Shown one piece after another: positions 9,601-17,905 of a stretch of DNA of 46,302 nt. Origin of the DNA: JALYRV01 sp036675475 (GTDB taxonomy: Bacteria; Acidobacteriota; Vicinamibacteria; Vicinamibacterales; SCN-69-37). The notes under the pieces are model-generated. The model saw nothing but the letters and a program-made list of their open reading frames with translations, was not told where the DNA came from and did not search any database. Each line of letters begins with the position of its first letter. Position 1 is the first letter of the stretch. Where the stretch lies: positions 1 through 46,302 of the forward strand of contig JAKFEY010000006.1 of the NCBI GenBank assembly GCA_036675475.1, given 5' to 3'. A program made the translations under genes and the position numbers.

Positions 9601-12444
9601 CGATTCCCAGCGATAGAAGCCGTCGCCTTCGGCGCGGCGCACGCTGTGCCACTGCACGCGATTGAGCGTGACGGTGATGGGCACACCCGCCACGGGCGTG
9701 CCTTCTGGCGTGACGGCGACGACGCTGGTGGCAAGCGGGCTGCCGCTTTCCACGAGCGAGTGGGCGCGGCGGATACCGAGATACCACGGCGCCGGATGCA
9801 CCAGTTCGGAATCGCGGCCGGCGATACGCTGCCGCGAGACGTCTTCGACTTCGGCTTCGAACGTGTAGCGGTACGGAAGGCCCGCGGCGGCCTCAGACGT
9901 CACCTGCGCCGACAGCACGCCGCCGGCGCCGAGCGGCGCTTCGCTGCCGCGCACCGCCACGGCCTCGCGCCGCACATCGTTCCTGTAGCCGACAAACGCC
10001 CAGAGCCGCTCGCTGTAGCGCTCGCGCACCGCGTCGGGTGCTTCGAACACGGGCGTGCGCGTCACCGTCCAGCGCGCGGGACGGCCGGTCATCGCGGCGC
10101 CGAACAGATACTGCGCGCGTGCCGAGGCATTGAGCGCCACGCCCGCGATGGCTGGGCCTGCGCCTGCGGCATCAAGCGTGGCGTCGACGCTGAAATCAGG
10201 GCGCCGGTAGGCGGCGACCAGGAACGAGCCGCTGATCTGCCGCAGATACGCGTTCGCCGGCCGATCTTCATCCGCGCGCGGCGGAGGCGGGGCAGCCGGG
10301 TCTTCGACTTCGACCTGCACGAAATAGTTACCGAGCGCGCCCGGGTCGGGCACGGTGAATGTCCACTCGGTGCTGCTCCAGCGCGTCAGCGCAAGACTGC
10401 GGCGATCCACTTCCCGGCCGCGGCCGTCCTGAATGGTCGCGATGATCTTGGTGCCCTGCGGAAGCAACGCGATGCCGCCGGCGGTGGCGCGGCGCAGAAT
10501 CGCCTTCAGGTGCAGCGACTCGCCGAGCCGGTAGACGCCGCGGTCGGTGAACACGGCGCCTCGGATCGCGCCCGTCGGAGGACGCGGCTCGTACGGGAGG
10601 CCAAATTCCCACGGCGTGACGCCCTCGTTCCAGTCACTGGCGGCATACGCGACGTCGCCGTCCTTTTCAGCGACGGCGATGAACGACAGCTCCCACCAGC
10701 GATCGGGATCGCGCAGGCCGAGCGGCGCCATCGCCACGCCATCCGCCGCCGTCGTGCCGCGCCAGGCCACCTGCTCGTTGGTGCCGATCAGCGACACGTC
10801 CGCGCCGGCCACCGGCGCACCCGTATCGAGCCGCGTCACGAAAACGAGCGTGCCGGTCGGCGCGTCCTTCACTGTCAGGCCAAGGTTCGTGACCTGCACC
10901 AGCGTGGCTTTGGTGGCGCCAGGCGCAATCGGCGCCGATCGCGGAATCGGCGCGCCGTCACGAATCGCGGCCCATACCAGTCCAGTGCCATCCGCATCGA
11001 GCGCCGAACTCAGATCCAGACCGTGCGACTGAATCTGATCCGGCGTGGGATTCAACGCGCGCGCGCGGCCGGGCCCGTCAGGCGGCGTCTTGCCGCCGTC
11101 CTTCGCGATCGCCAGCACGCGTCCCATCAGCTCCGGCACGCCGATGCGCCGCACCCACTCGGTCACGTTGCGCATGTTGAGCGCGGAGAAGGGCAGCACC
11201 GCGCCACCGCTCTCCTCCCAGACGCCGTGGCCGTCGCCGAAACTGGTGAACGCCCGCGCCCGCCAGTTCTCGACGATGCCGAGCCACTGGTAGCCGAGCG
11301 TCTGTCCGTCGGCGGACTCGAGCGACGGCGCGAGCGTGACGGCATACGTCCGCGCGGGCGGCTGGGCGGCGAAGCCCGCATCTTCGAGCGAGACGGCGCG
11401 AGCAGCGTCCGCATCGGCCACGCCGCGCGGCGTCGACACGCGCGCAACCGCGCGCGGAGACGCCGGCGTCGTGATGTCTGCCACGCTCATCGCGGCCGAG
11501 ACGGCCGACACCTGGGCCGGCACGCGCAGGTGTACGGGGTTGTAGGCTGAGGGATCGCACTGCGAGTGGCATTGGAAGCCGTGGATGAAGAACGCGGGCT
11601 CGAGTTCGAGCGTGTAACCTTGCGGCGCGGCGGGCTGCGCCGCACCGCCTCGCCCGCGCGCCGTACGGTCAACAGTGACGGCAAGCCACGATTCGGGCGG
11701 CGGCGCCGTGCGCGTGCGAAGCACGACGAGGCGATCCGATTGCGGAAACCGCTCCAGGTCCCAGGATGGCGCCACGTCGAAGGCCACGGCGTCGCTGCGC
11801 CTCGCGACCGCTTCCGTCGCCGCGACCTTGCGATCGAACGCCGCAAGCGCCTCGGGCGCCGTCGCGCGCAGCCGCGCGCGCGCGGCCTCCGGATAGGCCG
11901 GCACACTCCAATCGTGCGGCGCGTGGCGGAGCGTCACGCTGCGCGCGATCGCGGCCGGCGTCACGGGTTGATTGAAGCGCAGCGCCGCGATCACCGGCGC
12001 GTCGATGCGGCCGCCGGGCCGGTACCACTCGGCGCCAAGCAGCCGCACCGTCGGCGTGGTGAAGCTGAACGTGAATGGCGCGGCGAGCCGATTACCGGCG
12101 GCGGACGCCGCCGATGCCGCAATCGTCACGCCGTAGCGCGTCGCATAGGGGAGCGGCGACGCCGGCGTAAAGATCAGCGTCGTCGTCCCCGCCCACCGGA
12201 AGGTGCCTTTGACGGCCGGCGTGATTTGGAAGAATGGCGCGGTGACGGTCGCGGGCGGACGCCCGAGCGGCACCATCGGCTCGGAGAACTGGACGCGCAC
12301 TTCCGCCGCGTCAGCCAGAGCGGCAACTTCGCCCTCCGGCCCGGCCGACACCACAGTCAACGGCGCGCGCGACGCCGCCGCGCCGGCTCCGAGCATCAGA
12401 ATGAGAAGCCCGGCGAGGGCAGCAGAGCGGCCGGCTGTGATCAT
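6616..12444 (-). CDS. Bacterial alpha-2-macroglobulin with thioester
   Basis: A 1942-residue periplasmic protein with a signal peptide (residues 1-24, AAA cleavage region) and no lipobox cysteine. Recognisable parts: an N-terminal Ig-like domain (about 40-140), the MG2-type segment TDRGVYRLGESLHLKA (about 630), the macroglobulin core LPESMTSYRIMAVA (about 1250), and the thioester motif YGCVEQ with Cys1443 inside an alpha/alpha-toroid domain (about 1430-1700). DPLPAGFEAVE near 1830 belongs to the C-terminal domain. Members trap attacking proteases: cleavage in a bait region exposes the thioester, which bonds to the protease. The order ureohydrolase, macroglobulin, pbpC, with a 3-base gap and then a 4-base overlap, implies co-translation. 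It is longer than E. coli YfhM (about 1650), mainly in the N-terminal half. Confidence 0.93.
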   Translation of the reverse strand: MITAGRSAALAGLLILMLGAGAAASRAPLTVVSAGPEGEVAALADAAEVRVQFSEPMVPLGRPPATVTAPFFQITPAVKGTFRWAGTTTLIFTPASPLPYATRYGVTIAASAASAAGNRLAAPFTFSFTTPTVRLLGAEWYRPGGRIDAPVIAALRFNQPVTPAAIARSVTLRHAPHDWSVPAYPEAARARLRATAPEALAAFDRKVAATEAVARRSDAVAFDVAPSWDLERFPQSDRLVVLRTRTAPPPESWLAVTVDRTARGRGGAAQPAAPQGYTLELEPAFFIHGFQCHSQCDPSAYNPVHLRVPAQVSAVSAAMSVADITTPASPRAVARVSTPRGVADADAARAVSLEDAGFAAQPPARTYAVTLAPSLESADGQTLGYQWLGIVENWRARAFTSFGDGHGVWEESGGAVLPFSALNMRNVTEWVRRIGVPELMGRVLAIAKDGGKTPPDGPGRARALNPTPDQIQSHGLDLSSALDADGTGLVWAAIRDGAPIPRSAPIAPGATKATLVQVTNLGLTVKDAPTGTLVFVTRLDTGAPVAGADVSLIGTNEQVAWRGTTAADGVAMAPLGLRDPDRWWELSFIAVAEKDGDVAYAASDWNEGVTPWEFGLPYEPRPPTGAIRGAVFTDRGVYRLGESLHLKAILRRATAGGIALLPQGTKIIATIQDGRGREVDRRSLALTRWSSTEWTFTVPDPGALGNYFVQVEVEDPAAPPPPRADEDRPANAYLRQISGSFLVAAYRRPDFSVDATLDAAGAGPAIAGVALNASARAQYLFGAAMTGRPARWTVTRTPVFEAPDAVRERYSERLWAFVGYRNDVRREAVAVRGSEAPLGAGGVLSAQVTSEAAAGLPYRYTFEAEVEDVSRQRIAGRDSELVHPAPWYLGIRRAHSLVESGSPLATSVVAVTPEGTPVAGVPITVTLNRVQWHSVRRAEGDGFYRWESERRVTPIATTRVVTAADPVPVTLTAPEGGSYEVAASATDASGRVSTTEWEFYAMGQGYTAWQRYDHQRIDLVPEKQTWRPGESAKLMIQSPWETATALVTVERERVRSHRTFTLTSTQQTIDVPLTEADIPNVYVSVLLVKGRSSTDPGRDGSDPGKPAFRLGYAELMVDDARKRLDVKVTANREEYRPASNARVSVEVKDANGRGAASEVTLWAVDEGVLQLTGFDAPDVLGAVYEREMLQVMTADSRERIVSRRVLTPKGATDGGGGGVATDLRRDFRVLAFWLGSVETGSNGRASTEVKLPESMTSYRIMAVAADTASRFGAGRATIRVSRPVTLRPVLPRFLTPGDRASLGAAVTNTLRRGGAATVTIESADPARLRIEGAASARVQVAAGATVNVPFDAVAIEPGLARVRVRVRLNGESDAFEIPISIGAVAPWETVAAHGQTADRSAIPIVAPAGVLPHAGGLRLDLASTALAGLGEGARYLVEYPYGCVEQRASRTLALMLAADLGEAFRLESLAPADLKTRAQEAVDELLAFQCGDGGFAFWPGQCGTRSPYLSSYVAHVLQTAIALGYRVEGPQLDTTYGYLERALAQPAGANPAWMTAYTAWQAFTARTLARGKRPQDATVTRLYGYVDRMPVFALSYLADAMRTENAADPRLADLERRIRNAIRAESASAHVDELDDPELLWLWSSNVRSTAIVMAGLIERGTAGDLAPRMARHLLGARANGRWNDTQENAMALDALVKYYHAVESVTPDFSATATLGTRQVAAAEFRGRSTSAVSTLVPMADVLSAAGAATRELVFEKQGAGTLFYGARLRYQLEPADLDARENGFRIERRFEPFVEHGTAPAASTYAAGDLVRVVLTITTPSERRFVAVTDPLPAGFEAVEGWFVTTARDLAREASVEGERGEDDASWLERMRRGGFDHVEKLDDRVQLFATRLGDGRHEFSYLVRATTSGTFLAAPAWVEQMYEPEVNGRSAPAKVVIRK

Positions 12445-12447
12445 GGG

Positions 12448-13335
12448 TTACCTGGTGAACTTATACCCCAGCATCTTGTAAACGAGCTTCGCGCACACGA
12501 AATTGGGCGAGGCCACGCCTGGCAGCGGGCACAGCTCGACGAGATCGGCGGCGACGACGTCGCGGGCCTGAAAGACCTTGCGCAGCAGTTTGGTGAGCTC
12601 GGGCCAGGTGAGGCCGCCGGGCTCCGGCGTGCCCACCGCGGGCATCAGCGACGGGTCGATGCCGTCGGCGTCAATCGTGATGTAGACCTTCGGACCGAGC
12701 GCGCTGACGACCTTGTCCATCCACGCGGGATCGTCGCGCATGTTCCAGTCGTAGAAGATCTGCGTCTTCAGCGACGGCAGCGCCTCGACTTCGCTTTCAG
12801 AGATGTTGCGAATGCCGACCTGCACCACGGGCGCGTGGTCGAGCACCCGGCGCATGGCGCAGGCGTGGCTGTTCGGCATGTCCATGTAGCTGTCGCGCAA
12901 GTCCGCGTGCGCGTCGATCTGCAGCACTGTGAGCGGGCCGAACTTCTCGACCGCGGCCTGCACCAGCGGCGGCGTGATCGAATGCTCGCCGCCAAGGGTC
13001 AGCACGAACTTGTCGTGCGCCATGACGGCCGCGGCCACGCGGTGCACCTCGGCGAGGCACTCGTCCATTGACGCGTAGTGCATCTCCATCTCGGGCAGCG
13101 TGGCGATGCCGTGCACGTGCGGATCGGCGCCGAGCTCCTCGTCCCACAGCTCCACCTGCGCCGACGCCGCGAGAATCTCGCGCGGGCCGTTGCGGGTACC
13201 GGGCACGTACGACGTCGTGCGGTCCAGCGGCACGGGCAGAATGGCCGCCTTCGCGTCAGCAAACGATTTCGTGACGGGCAGCGCGCCGCCAAAAGACAGC
13301 GGCGGGCAATGGGAATAGTCGATTGGCAGAGTCAT
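12448..13335 (-). CDS. speB: Agmatinase/ureohydrolase family enzyme
   Basis: A 295-residue arginase-superfamily protein with all binuclear manganese motifs: GGEHS (His118), DAHAD (Asp141, His143, Asp145) and DADGID (Asp222, Asp224), followed by the PAVGTPEPGG signature at 232-241. The last motif and the overall length fit agmatinase (agmatine to putrescine and urea) better than arginase, but related guanidino-acid hydrolases share these motifs, so substrate is inferred. It is cytoplasmic. Its stop is three bases before the start of the macroglobulin gene, an unexpected coupling of polyamine metabolism with a periplasmic protease trap. No arginine decarboxylase lies in the window. Confidence 0.85.
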   Translation of the reverse strand: MTLPIDYSHCPPLSFGGALPVTKSFADAKAAILPVPLDRTTSYVPGTRNGPREILAASAQVELWDEELGADPHVHGIATLPEMEMHYASMDECLAEVHRVAAAVMAHDKFVLTLGGEHSITPPLVQAAVEKFGPLTVLQIDAHADLRDSYMDMPNSHACAMRRVLDHAPVVQVGIRNISESEVEALPSLKTQIFYDWNMRDDPAWMDKVVSALGPKVYITIDADGIDPSLMPAVGTPEPGGLTWPELTKLLRKVFQARDVVAADLVELCPLPGVASPNFVCAKLVYKMLGYKFTR

Positions 13336-13357
13336 GATTCTGGTGCGATTCTGGTGC
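13336..13357. repeat. Two tandem 11-bp units
   Basis: GATTCTGGTGC occurs twice head to tail and is followed by a partial third copy (GATTGCGG). The array fills most of the 30-bp gap between the peptide-binding lipoprotein gene and the ureohydrolase gene, directly before the ATG of the latter, where a ribosome binding site would be expected but is not obvious. Confidence 0.8.
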
Positions 13358-13365
13358 GATTGCGG

Positions 13366-15033
13366 CTACGAGCCGGCGCGGTGCACGTGCCGCAGGAAAG
13401 TGTAGTCGGCAATGGGGGACAACGTCACGCCCTGCAGCGACGGCTGATAGACGACGACGTTGGTCTTGTACCAGAGGCCGACGTACGGCGCGTCGCGCGC
13501 GACGATTTGCTGCACTTGCGTATACAACTGCTTCCGCTCCGCATCGTCTGTCGACCGGGTGGCACGATCGAGCAGCGCGTCGACTTCCGGATTGATGTAG
13601 TAGCCGCGGTTGAAGCCCGAGGGCGGTACCTGGGCTGAGTGAAAGACGCGGCGAAGCATGTCGGGGTCGGTCACGCCGACCCATTGCAGCGTGTAGAGCT
13701 GCACATTGCCGGAGACGATGTCACCGAACAGCGTCGCGAATTCCATGGACCGCAACTCGAGCTCGATGCCGACGTCGGCCAGGTCGCGCTGGATGACCGC
13801 GGCCTGCACGCGATACACCTCCGACGTCGACGTCTTGAGCGTCAGCCGAAGGCGAGGCTCGCCGCCAGGTCCGTCGCGATCCGGAAAGCCGGCCTCGTCG
13901 AGCAGCTGTCGCGCGCGCGCTGGATCGTGCGTGAACTTGAAGGTGTCGTCGGCGTGCGCCCAGGACAGCGGGGGAATGACGCCCGACGCCACGACCGCCA
14001 TGCCGCGGCGCAGGTACTGGACGATGGCCTCGCGATCGATCGCAAACCCGATGGCCTGCCGCACACGCGCGTCATCCAGAAGCGGATCGCGCATGTTGAA
14101 ACCCAGGTAGGCGTAGTCCACACCGGTGGCCGTCTTGATCGCGACGCGGCCTTCCTCGACGAGCGTGTGGATGACGTCGGGTGCCAGGTCGTTGACGACC
14201 ATGTCCGCCGAGCCCTTGCGCAGCTCGAGACCTCGCATCGTTTCGTCCGGCACAATCTTGAGGACGAGGCCGTCGTTGGCCGGCGCGCCGTCCCAGTACT
14301 CGCGATTCGGCTCCAGAACGGTGCGGTCGTCGGGCGCGTATGACACGAACTTGTACGGCCCGGTGCCGATCGGCTGCTGGGCAATCGACGCGGGCGACCC
14401 GTCGGGGACGATCCCCATCACCAGGTTGATTGGGAAGGAGCCGAAGGGCTCCTTCAGCGTGAACTCGACCGTGTAGTCGTCGACCGCGCGCACCGACGCC
14501 AGCAGGCGGTAAGCGCCTTTGCGCGCCGACGTGAAGTCGGGCGCCAGCATGCTGTTGAACGTGTACGCCACATCCCGGGCCGTGAGCGCGCGCCCGTCGT
14601 GAAAGCGCACGTCGCGCCGCAGCGTCGCCACATATTTCGTCGGCTCCGGGTTGGTCAGCGTCTCCGCCAGCTCGGGCACGATGCGCAGCTGGTCGTCGAT
14701 CCGGACCAGGTGGTTGTAAATCAGCTGATGAATCTTCTGCGAGGCTTCGTCGGTGCCGACGCGCGGATCGAAATTCGACGGCGCGTTCGCGGTGGCGACC
14801 ACGATGACGCCCGGCGGATACGCGCGTCCCTGCGAACAGGCGGACAGGCTGAACAGAGCGATGAGCACGAGTAGGCTTCGTGCGGACAGCCGCTTAGCGA
14901 GGGCGGCACGTCCTCCGTGCCGGAGGAGCAGCCGTGCGCGATGCGGACGTGTTCGCGACGGCGTTAAAAGATCGCAGGCGCGACCGCTCTGTGGCGCGCC
15001 CGCACCCCGACGGCGCGAAAGACATGTCCGCAT
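13366..15033 (-). CDS. ABC transporter peptide-binding lipoprotein (SBP family 5)
   Basis: Extracellular solute-binding protein of the oligopeptide/dipeptide/nickel family (DppA/OppA-like). Visible features: ATANAPSNFDPRVGTDEASQ after the signal, LRRDVRFHDGRALTARDVAYTF (a family signature), GTGPYKF, EYWDG, and VRQAIGFAIDREAIVQ. A lipobox (LSAC) follows a hydrophobic run, so the mature protein should be a lipoprotein. The start is uncertain: the reading frame continues up to 15087, but that extension is encoded by a heptamer array and other repeats. With the ATG at 15033 the lipobox Cys is residue 66, too far in for a normal signal; a CTG at 14889 would place it at residue 18. No permease or ATPase genes are adjacent. 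Confidence 0.85.
   Translation of the reverse strand: MRTCLSRRRGAGAPQSGRACDLLTPSRTRPHRARLLLRHGGRAALAKRLSARSLLVLIALFSLSACSQGRAYPPGVIVVATANAPSNFDPRVGTDEASQKIHQLIYNHLVRIDDQLRIVPELAETLTNPEPTKYVATLRRDVRFHDGRALTARDVAYTFNSMLAPDFTSARKGAYRLLASVRAVDDYTVEFTLKEPFGSFPINLVMGIVPDGSPASIAQQPIGTGPYKFVSYAPDDRTVLEPNREYWDGAPANDGLVLKIVPDETMRGLELRKGSADMVVNDLAPDVIHTLVEEGRVAIKTATGVDYAYLGFNMRDPLLDDARVRQAIGFAIDREAIVQYLRRGMAVVASGVIPPLSWAHADDTFKFTHDPARARQLLDEAGFPDRDGPGGEPRLRLTLKTSTSEVYRVQAAVIQRDLADVGIELELRSMEFATLFGDIVSGNVQLYTLQWVGVTDPDMLRRVFHSAQVPPSGFNRGYYINPEVDALLDRATRSTDDAERKQLYTQVQQIVARDAPYVGLWYKTNVVVYQPSLQGVTLSPIADYTFLRHVHRAGS
14904..14922. repeat. Small palindrome (CGGCACG-CGTGCCG)
   Basis: CGGCACG, loop TCCTC, CGTGCCG, seven perfect pairs. 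It lies in the N-terminal region of the peptide-binding lipoprotein reading frame, just before its hydrophobic segment. Its compact hairpin form is like the other palindromes in the window but the sequence family is different. Confidence 0.6.
14955..15000. repeat. Degenerate copy of the GCGACG-CGTTAAAA repeat
   Basis: This stretch aligns with the reverse complement of 17938-17985 beyond mutS: both have GCGACG, CGTTAAAA, then GACCGCTCT and TGGC at the same spacing, roughly 70 percent identical by eye. The two copies are in opposite orientation and flank mutS. It lies under the doubtful N-terminal part of the peptide-binding lipoprotein frame, which argues that this part is not original coding sequence. 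Confidence 0.55.
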
Positions 15034-15050
15034 CGCATGGCGGCTGATGC

Positions 15051-15081
15051 ACCAGCAACCAGCAACCAGCAACCAGTAACC
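15051..15081. repeat. Heptamer array ACCAGCA, four units
   Basis: Three perfect ACCAGCA units, one ACCAGTA and a final ACC. It fills the gap between mutS and the peptide-binding lipoprotein gene. The same heptamer in the same orientation recurs at 18067-18094 on the other side of mutS, so mutS is bracketed by direct repeats about 3 kb apart. Confidence 0.9.
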
Positions 15082-15083
15082 GT

Positions 15084-17726
15084 TCACGACCCCGCCTCCC
15101 GCTTGAGCTGGGCCAGCAGGTTGAGCGCCTCGAGCGGCGTCAGCTGGTCGACGTTGGCGGCGCGCAGCGCCTTCACGACCGGGTGCTCCTCGGCCGTCGG
15201 CTGCTGGAAGAGGCCGAGCTGCTGCTGAGATTTGCCGGCTTCGCTGATCGACGGCCGGCCGCCTCGTGACAGTTCATCCTGCTCGAGGTTCTGCAAGATC
15301 TCGCGCGCCCGGTCGACGACCGACGCCGGCAGACCCGCCAGCCGCGCGACTTGGATGCCGTAGCTGCGATCCGACCGGCCCGGCACGACCTTACGCAGGA
15401 AGACGATCTCATCTTTGTACTCGCGCACGACCACGTGATAGTTCACGACGCCGTGAATCGAGTCGGCCAGGTCGGTGAGCTCGTGATAATGCGTGGCGAA
15501 GATCGTCTTCGGCCGCGCTTTCGGATTGGTCGCCAGAAACTCCGCCACGGCCCACGCAAGGCTCAGGCCGTCGAACGTGGCGGTGCCGCGGCCGATTTCA
15601 TCGAGGATGACCAGGCTGCGGTTCGTCGCGGCGTGCAGGATGTTGGCGGTCTCCTGCATCTCGACCATGAACGTCGAGTGGCCGCGCGCGATGTTGTCCG
15701 ACGCGCCCACGCGGGCAAAGACGCGGTCGACGATGGGCAGCTTGGCGCTCTTGGCGGGCACGAACGAACCGGCCTGGGCCATCACCGACATCAGCGCCGT
15801 CTGGCGCAGGTAGGTCGACTTGCCGCCCATGTTCGGGCCGGTCAGGATCACGAGCTGCTGCCGCGCGCCGTCGAGCAGGATGTCGTTGGGCACGAACGCG
15901 GTGTCGCCGCCGGCGGCGTGGCGCTCGACGACGGGGTGGCGCGCGTCGGTGACCTGCATCTCGTCGCCGTCGTGCACGAGCGGCTTGGTGTAGTTGCAGA
16001 CCGCGGCCGTTTCGGCGAGCGCCGCCAGCGCGTCGAGTGAAGCCAGCGCGCGCGCCGTGTCCTGGATGCGCGGCGCCTCGCCGGCCACGCGCGCCCGCAG
16101 CGCCTCGAAGATCTCGACTTCGCGGGCGAGGATGCGCTCGTCGGCGCCGAGCACCTTCTCTTCGTATTCCTTCAGCGCCGGCGTGATGAAGCGCTCGCCG
16201 CCCGCGATGGTCTGCTTGCGGTGATAGTCGGCCGGCACCGAGCCGAGGTTCGATTTCGAGATCTCGATGTAGTAGCCGAAGACGCGGTTGAAGCGGATCT
16301 TGAGCGAGCTGATGCCCGTGCGCGCCTTCTCGGCCTCTTCCATCTCGGCGATCAGCTGCTTGCCGCCGCGGCTGATGGTGCGGAGCTCGTCGATCTCACC
16401 ATCGAGTCCGTCGCGCACGTAGCCGCCGTCGCGCGCGAACGCGGCGGGCTCTTCGATCAGCGTCGACTCGATCGCGTCGCGCACGTCCGTGAGGTCGTCG
16501 ATTTCGGCGATCAGACTTGTCACCAGCGGCGCCTGCAGGTCGCTGACGATGGTGCGGACGCGCGGAATGGCGGAGAGCGACTGCTGCAGCGCGACGAGAT
16601 CGCGGGGGCCGGCGGTGCCGAGCGCCGCGCGCGCGGTGAGCCGCTCGAGGTCGTGAATGCTCTTGAGGACCTCGCGCAGCTTGGCGCGATCGGGCGCGCG
16701 AAACGCGAAGTCCTCGACGGCGTCGAGCCGATCCTGGATGCGGGGGAGCGCCAGCAGCGGCCGCAGGAGCCACGCGCGCAGAAGCCGGCCGCCCATCGAC
16801 GTCACGGTGCGGTCGATCTCGTCGAGCAGCGAGCCGGCGCGGCCGCCGTCGGCCCCCTCGGCGATTTCCATGTGTCTGAGCGTCGAGGGGTCGAGTACGA
16901 GGCAGTCGCTGGCGCCGCGCACCGTGATGTCGCGTACGTGCGCGAGGGCGGCCTTTTGCGTGTCCCGCACGTGCTGCACCAGCGCGCCGGCCGCCGCGAT
17001 GGCCGCCGTCTTGTCCTCGAGGCCGAAGCCGGTCAGCGAGTGCGTCTTGAACTGATCGAGCAGCACGCGCCGCGCGCTGTCCACCTCGAAGGCCCAGCCT
17101 TCGACGCGCGTCAGCCGGGGGCCGTGGCCGTTGAGCTGCAGTGCGTCGAGCTCGACGCCGTCGGCCGCGATGATCTCGCGCGGGCGCAGCAGCGCCAGCT
17201 CGCGTCCCGCCGCGTCCTGGCAGTCCGCGCCCTCATATTCCGCGGCGGCGAATTCGCCGGTGGAGAGATCGAGCAGCGCGACGCCCAGCTTGTCGGGCCG
17301 GCCCGCCGTCGCCGCCGACATGCCGGAGGGCGCGAGCGCCACGATGAATGCGGGCTCGCGCGCGTCGAGATACGCGGCGTCGGTGAGTGTGCCCGGCGAC
17401 AGCACGCGCACGACCTCGCGCTTGACGACACCCTTGGCCTTTTTGGGATCTTCGACCTGTTCGCAGATCGCGACGCGGAAGCCCTGCTTCACGAGCCGCG
17501 CGACATAGCCGTCGGCGGCGTGAAACGGGATGCCGCACATCGGAATCGCCGTGCCGTTGGCGTCCTTCGACCGCGATGTCAGCGTGATCTCGAGCGCCCG
17601 CGCCGCCACCAGCGCGTCCTCGTAGAACATTTCGTAGAAGTCGCCCATCCGGAAGAACAGGATGGCGTCGCGATGCTGACGCTTCGCGTCGAAATACTGG
17701 CGCATCGCCGGGGTCACGGTGGACAT
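15084..17726 (-). CDS. mutS: DNA mismatch repair protein MutS
   Basis: An 880-residue MutS1 protein. The mismatch-reading Phe-x-Glu is present in GDFYEMFYED near residue 30. The connector, lever and clamp domains follow, and the ATPase has the Walker A motif TGPNMGGKST (629-638, Lys636), Walker B LVILDEIGRGT and the downstream ATHYHEL histidine loop. It binds mispaired bases and recruits MutL. The C-terminal tail ends in a helical segment of the dimer/tetramer type. The ATG at 17726 gives the standard short N-terminus (MSTVTPAMRQYFDAK). It is the first gene of the leftward group; mutL is not in the window. An 18-bp perfect hairpin lies 17 bp upstream of the start. Confidence 0.97.
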   Translation of the reverse strand: MSTVTPAMRQYFDAKRQHRDAILFFRMGDFYEMFYEDALVAARALEITLTSRSKDANGTAIPMCGIPFHAADGYVARLVKQGFRVAICEQVEDPKKAKGVVKREVVRVLSPGTLTDAAYLDAREPAFIVALAPSGMSAATAGRPDKLGVALLDLSTGEFAAAEYEGADCQDAAGRELALLRPREIIAADGVELDALQLNGHGPRLTRVEGWAFEVDSARRVLLDQFKTHSLTGFGLEDKTAAIAAAGALVQHVRDTQKAALAHVRDITVRGASDCLVLDPSTLRHMEIAEGADGGRAGSLLDEIDRTVTSMGGRLLRAWLLRPLLALPRIQDRLDAVEDFAFRAPDRAKLREVLKSIHDLERLTARAALGTAGPRDLVALQQSLSAIPRVRTIVSDLQAPLVTSLIAEIDDLTDVRDAIESTLIEEPAAFARDGGYVRDGLDGEIDELRTISRGGKQLIAEMEEAEKARTGISSLKIRFNRVFGYYIEISKSNLGSVPADYHRKQTIAGGERFITPALKEYEEKVLGADERILAREVEIFEALRARVAGEAPRIQDTARALASLDALAALAETAAVCNYTKPLVHDGDEMQVTDARHPVVERHAAGGDTAFVPNDILLDGARQQLVILTGPNMGGKSTYLRQTALMSVMAQAGSFVPAKSAKLPIVDRVFARVGASDNIARGHSTFMVEMQETANILHAATNRSLVILDEIGRGTATFDGLSLAWAVAEFLATNPKARPKTIFATHYHELTDLADSIHGVVNYHVVVREYKDEIVFLRKVVPGRSDRSYGIQVARLAGLPASVVDRAREILQNLEQDELSRGGRPSISEAGKSQQQLGLFQQPTAEEHPVVKALRAANVDQLTPLEALNLLAQLKREAGS

Positions 17727-17743
17727 CGAAGCCTCTATGGTAA

Positions 17744-17761
17744 CCGGTTGACAGCAACCGG
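17744..17761. promoter_or_regulatory. Hairpin upstream of mutS
   Basis: CCGGTTG, loop ACAG, CAACCGG: seven perfect pairs, 17 bp before the mutS ATG. It could be an operator or a structure in the mutS leader. No factor can be named from sequence. Confidence 0.4.
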
Positions 17762-17785
17762 GGCGATGCTCGCGCGTCAGCCCGC

Positions 17786-17873
17786 GGAGGCATCTTCGCC
17801 GGGCGGTCGCGGTCCTCGGGCACGATCCTGCTGCGGGTAGTTAATGCCACGACCGCCCGGCAAAGACGCCTCC
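17786..17873. repeat. Long inverted repeat, 24-bp arms
   Basis: The arms are 17786-17809 and 17850-17873. They begin and end with GGAGGC/GCCTCC and share GCCGGGCGGTCG; 22 of 24 positions pair. The 40-bp centre contains TAGTTAATG. The paired changes and size suggest a miniature mobile or REP-like element or a strong RNA hairpin. Confidence 0.75.
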
Positions 17874-17905
17874 ACTGGCATGCGCGCTCCTTCTCGCGCA
17901 GCGAC

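Noticed and set aside
8206..11550. A 1114-codon open frame on the plus strand opposite the macroglobulin gene
   Set aside because: It is the antisense shadow typical of GC-rich coding DNA: composition is Arg/His/Ala-rich without any domain, and the minus-strand gene is complete with a thioester motif.
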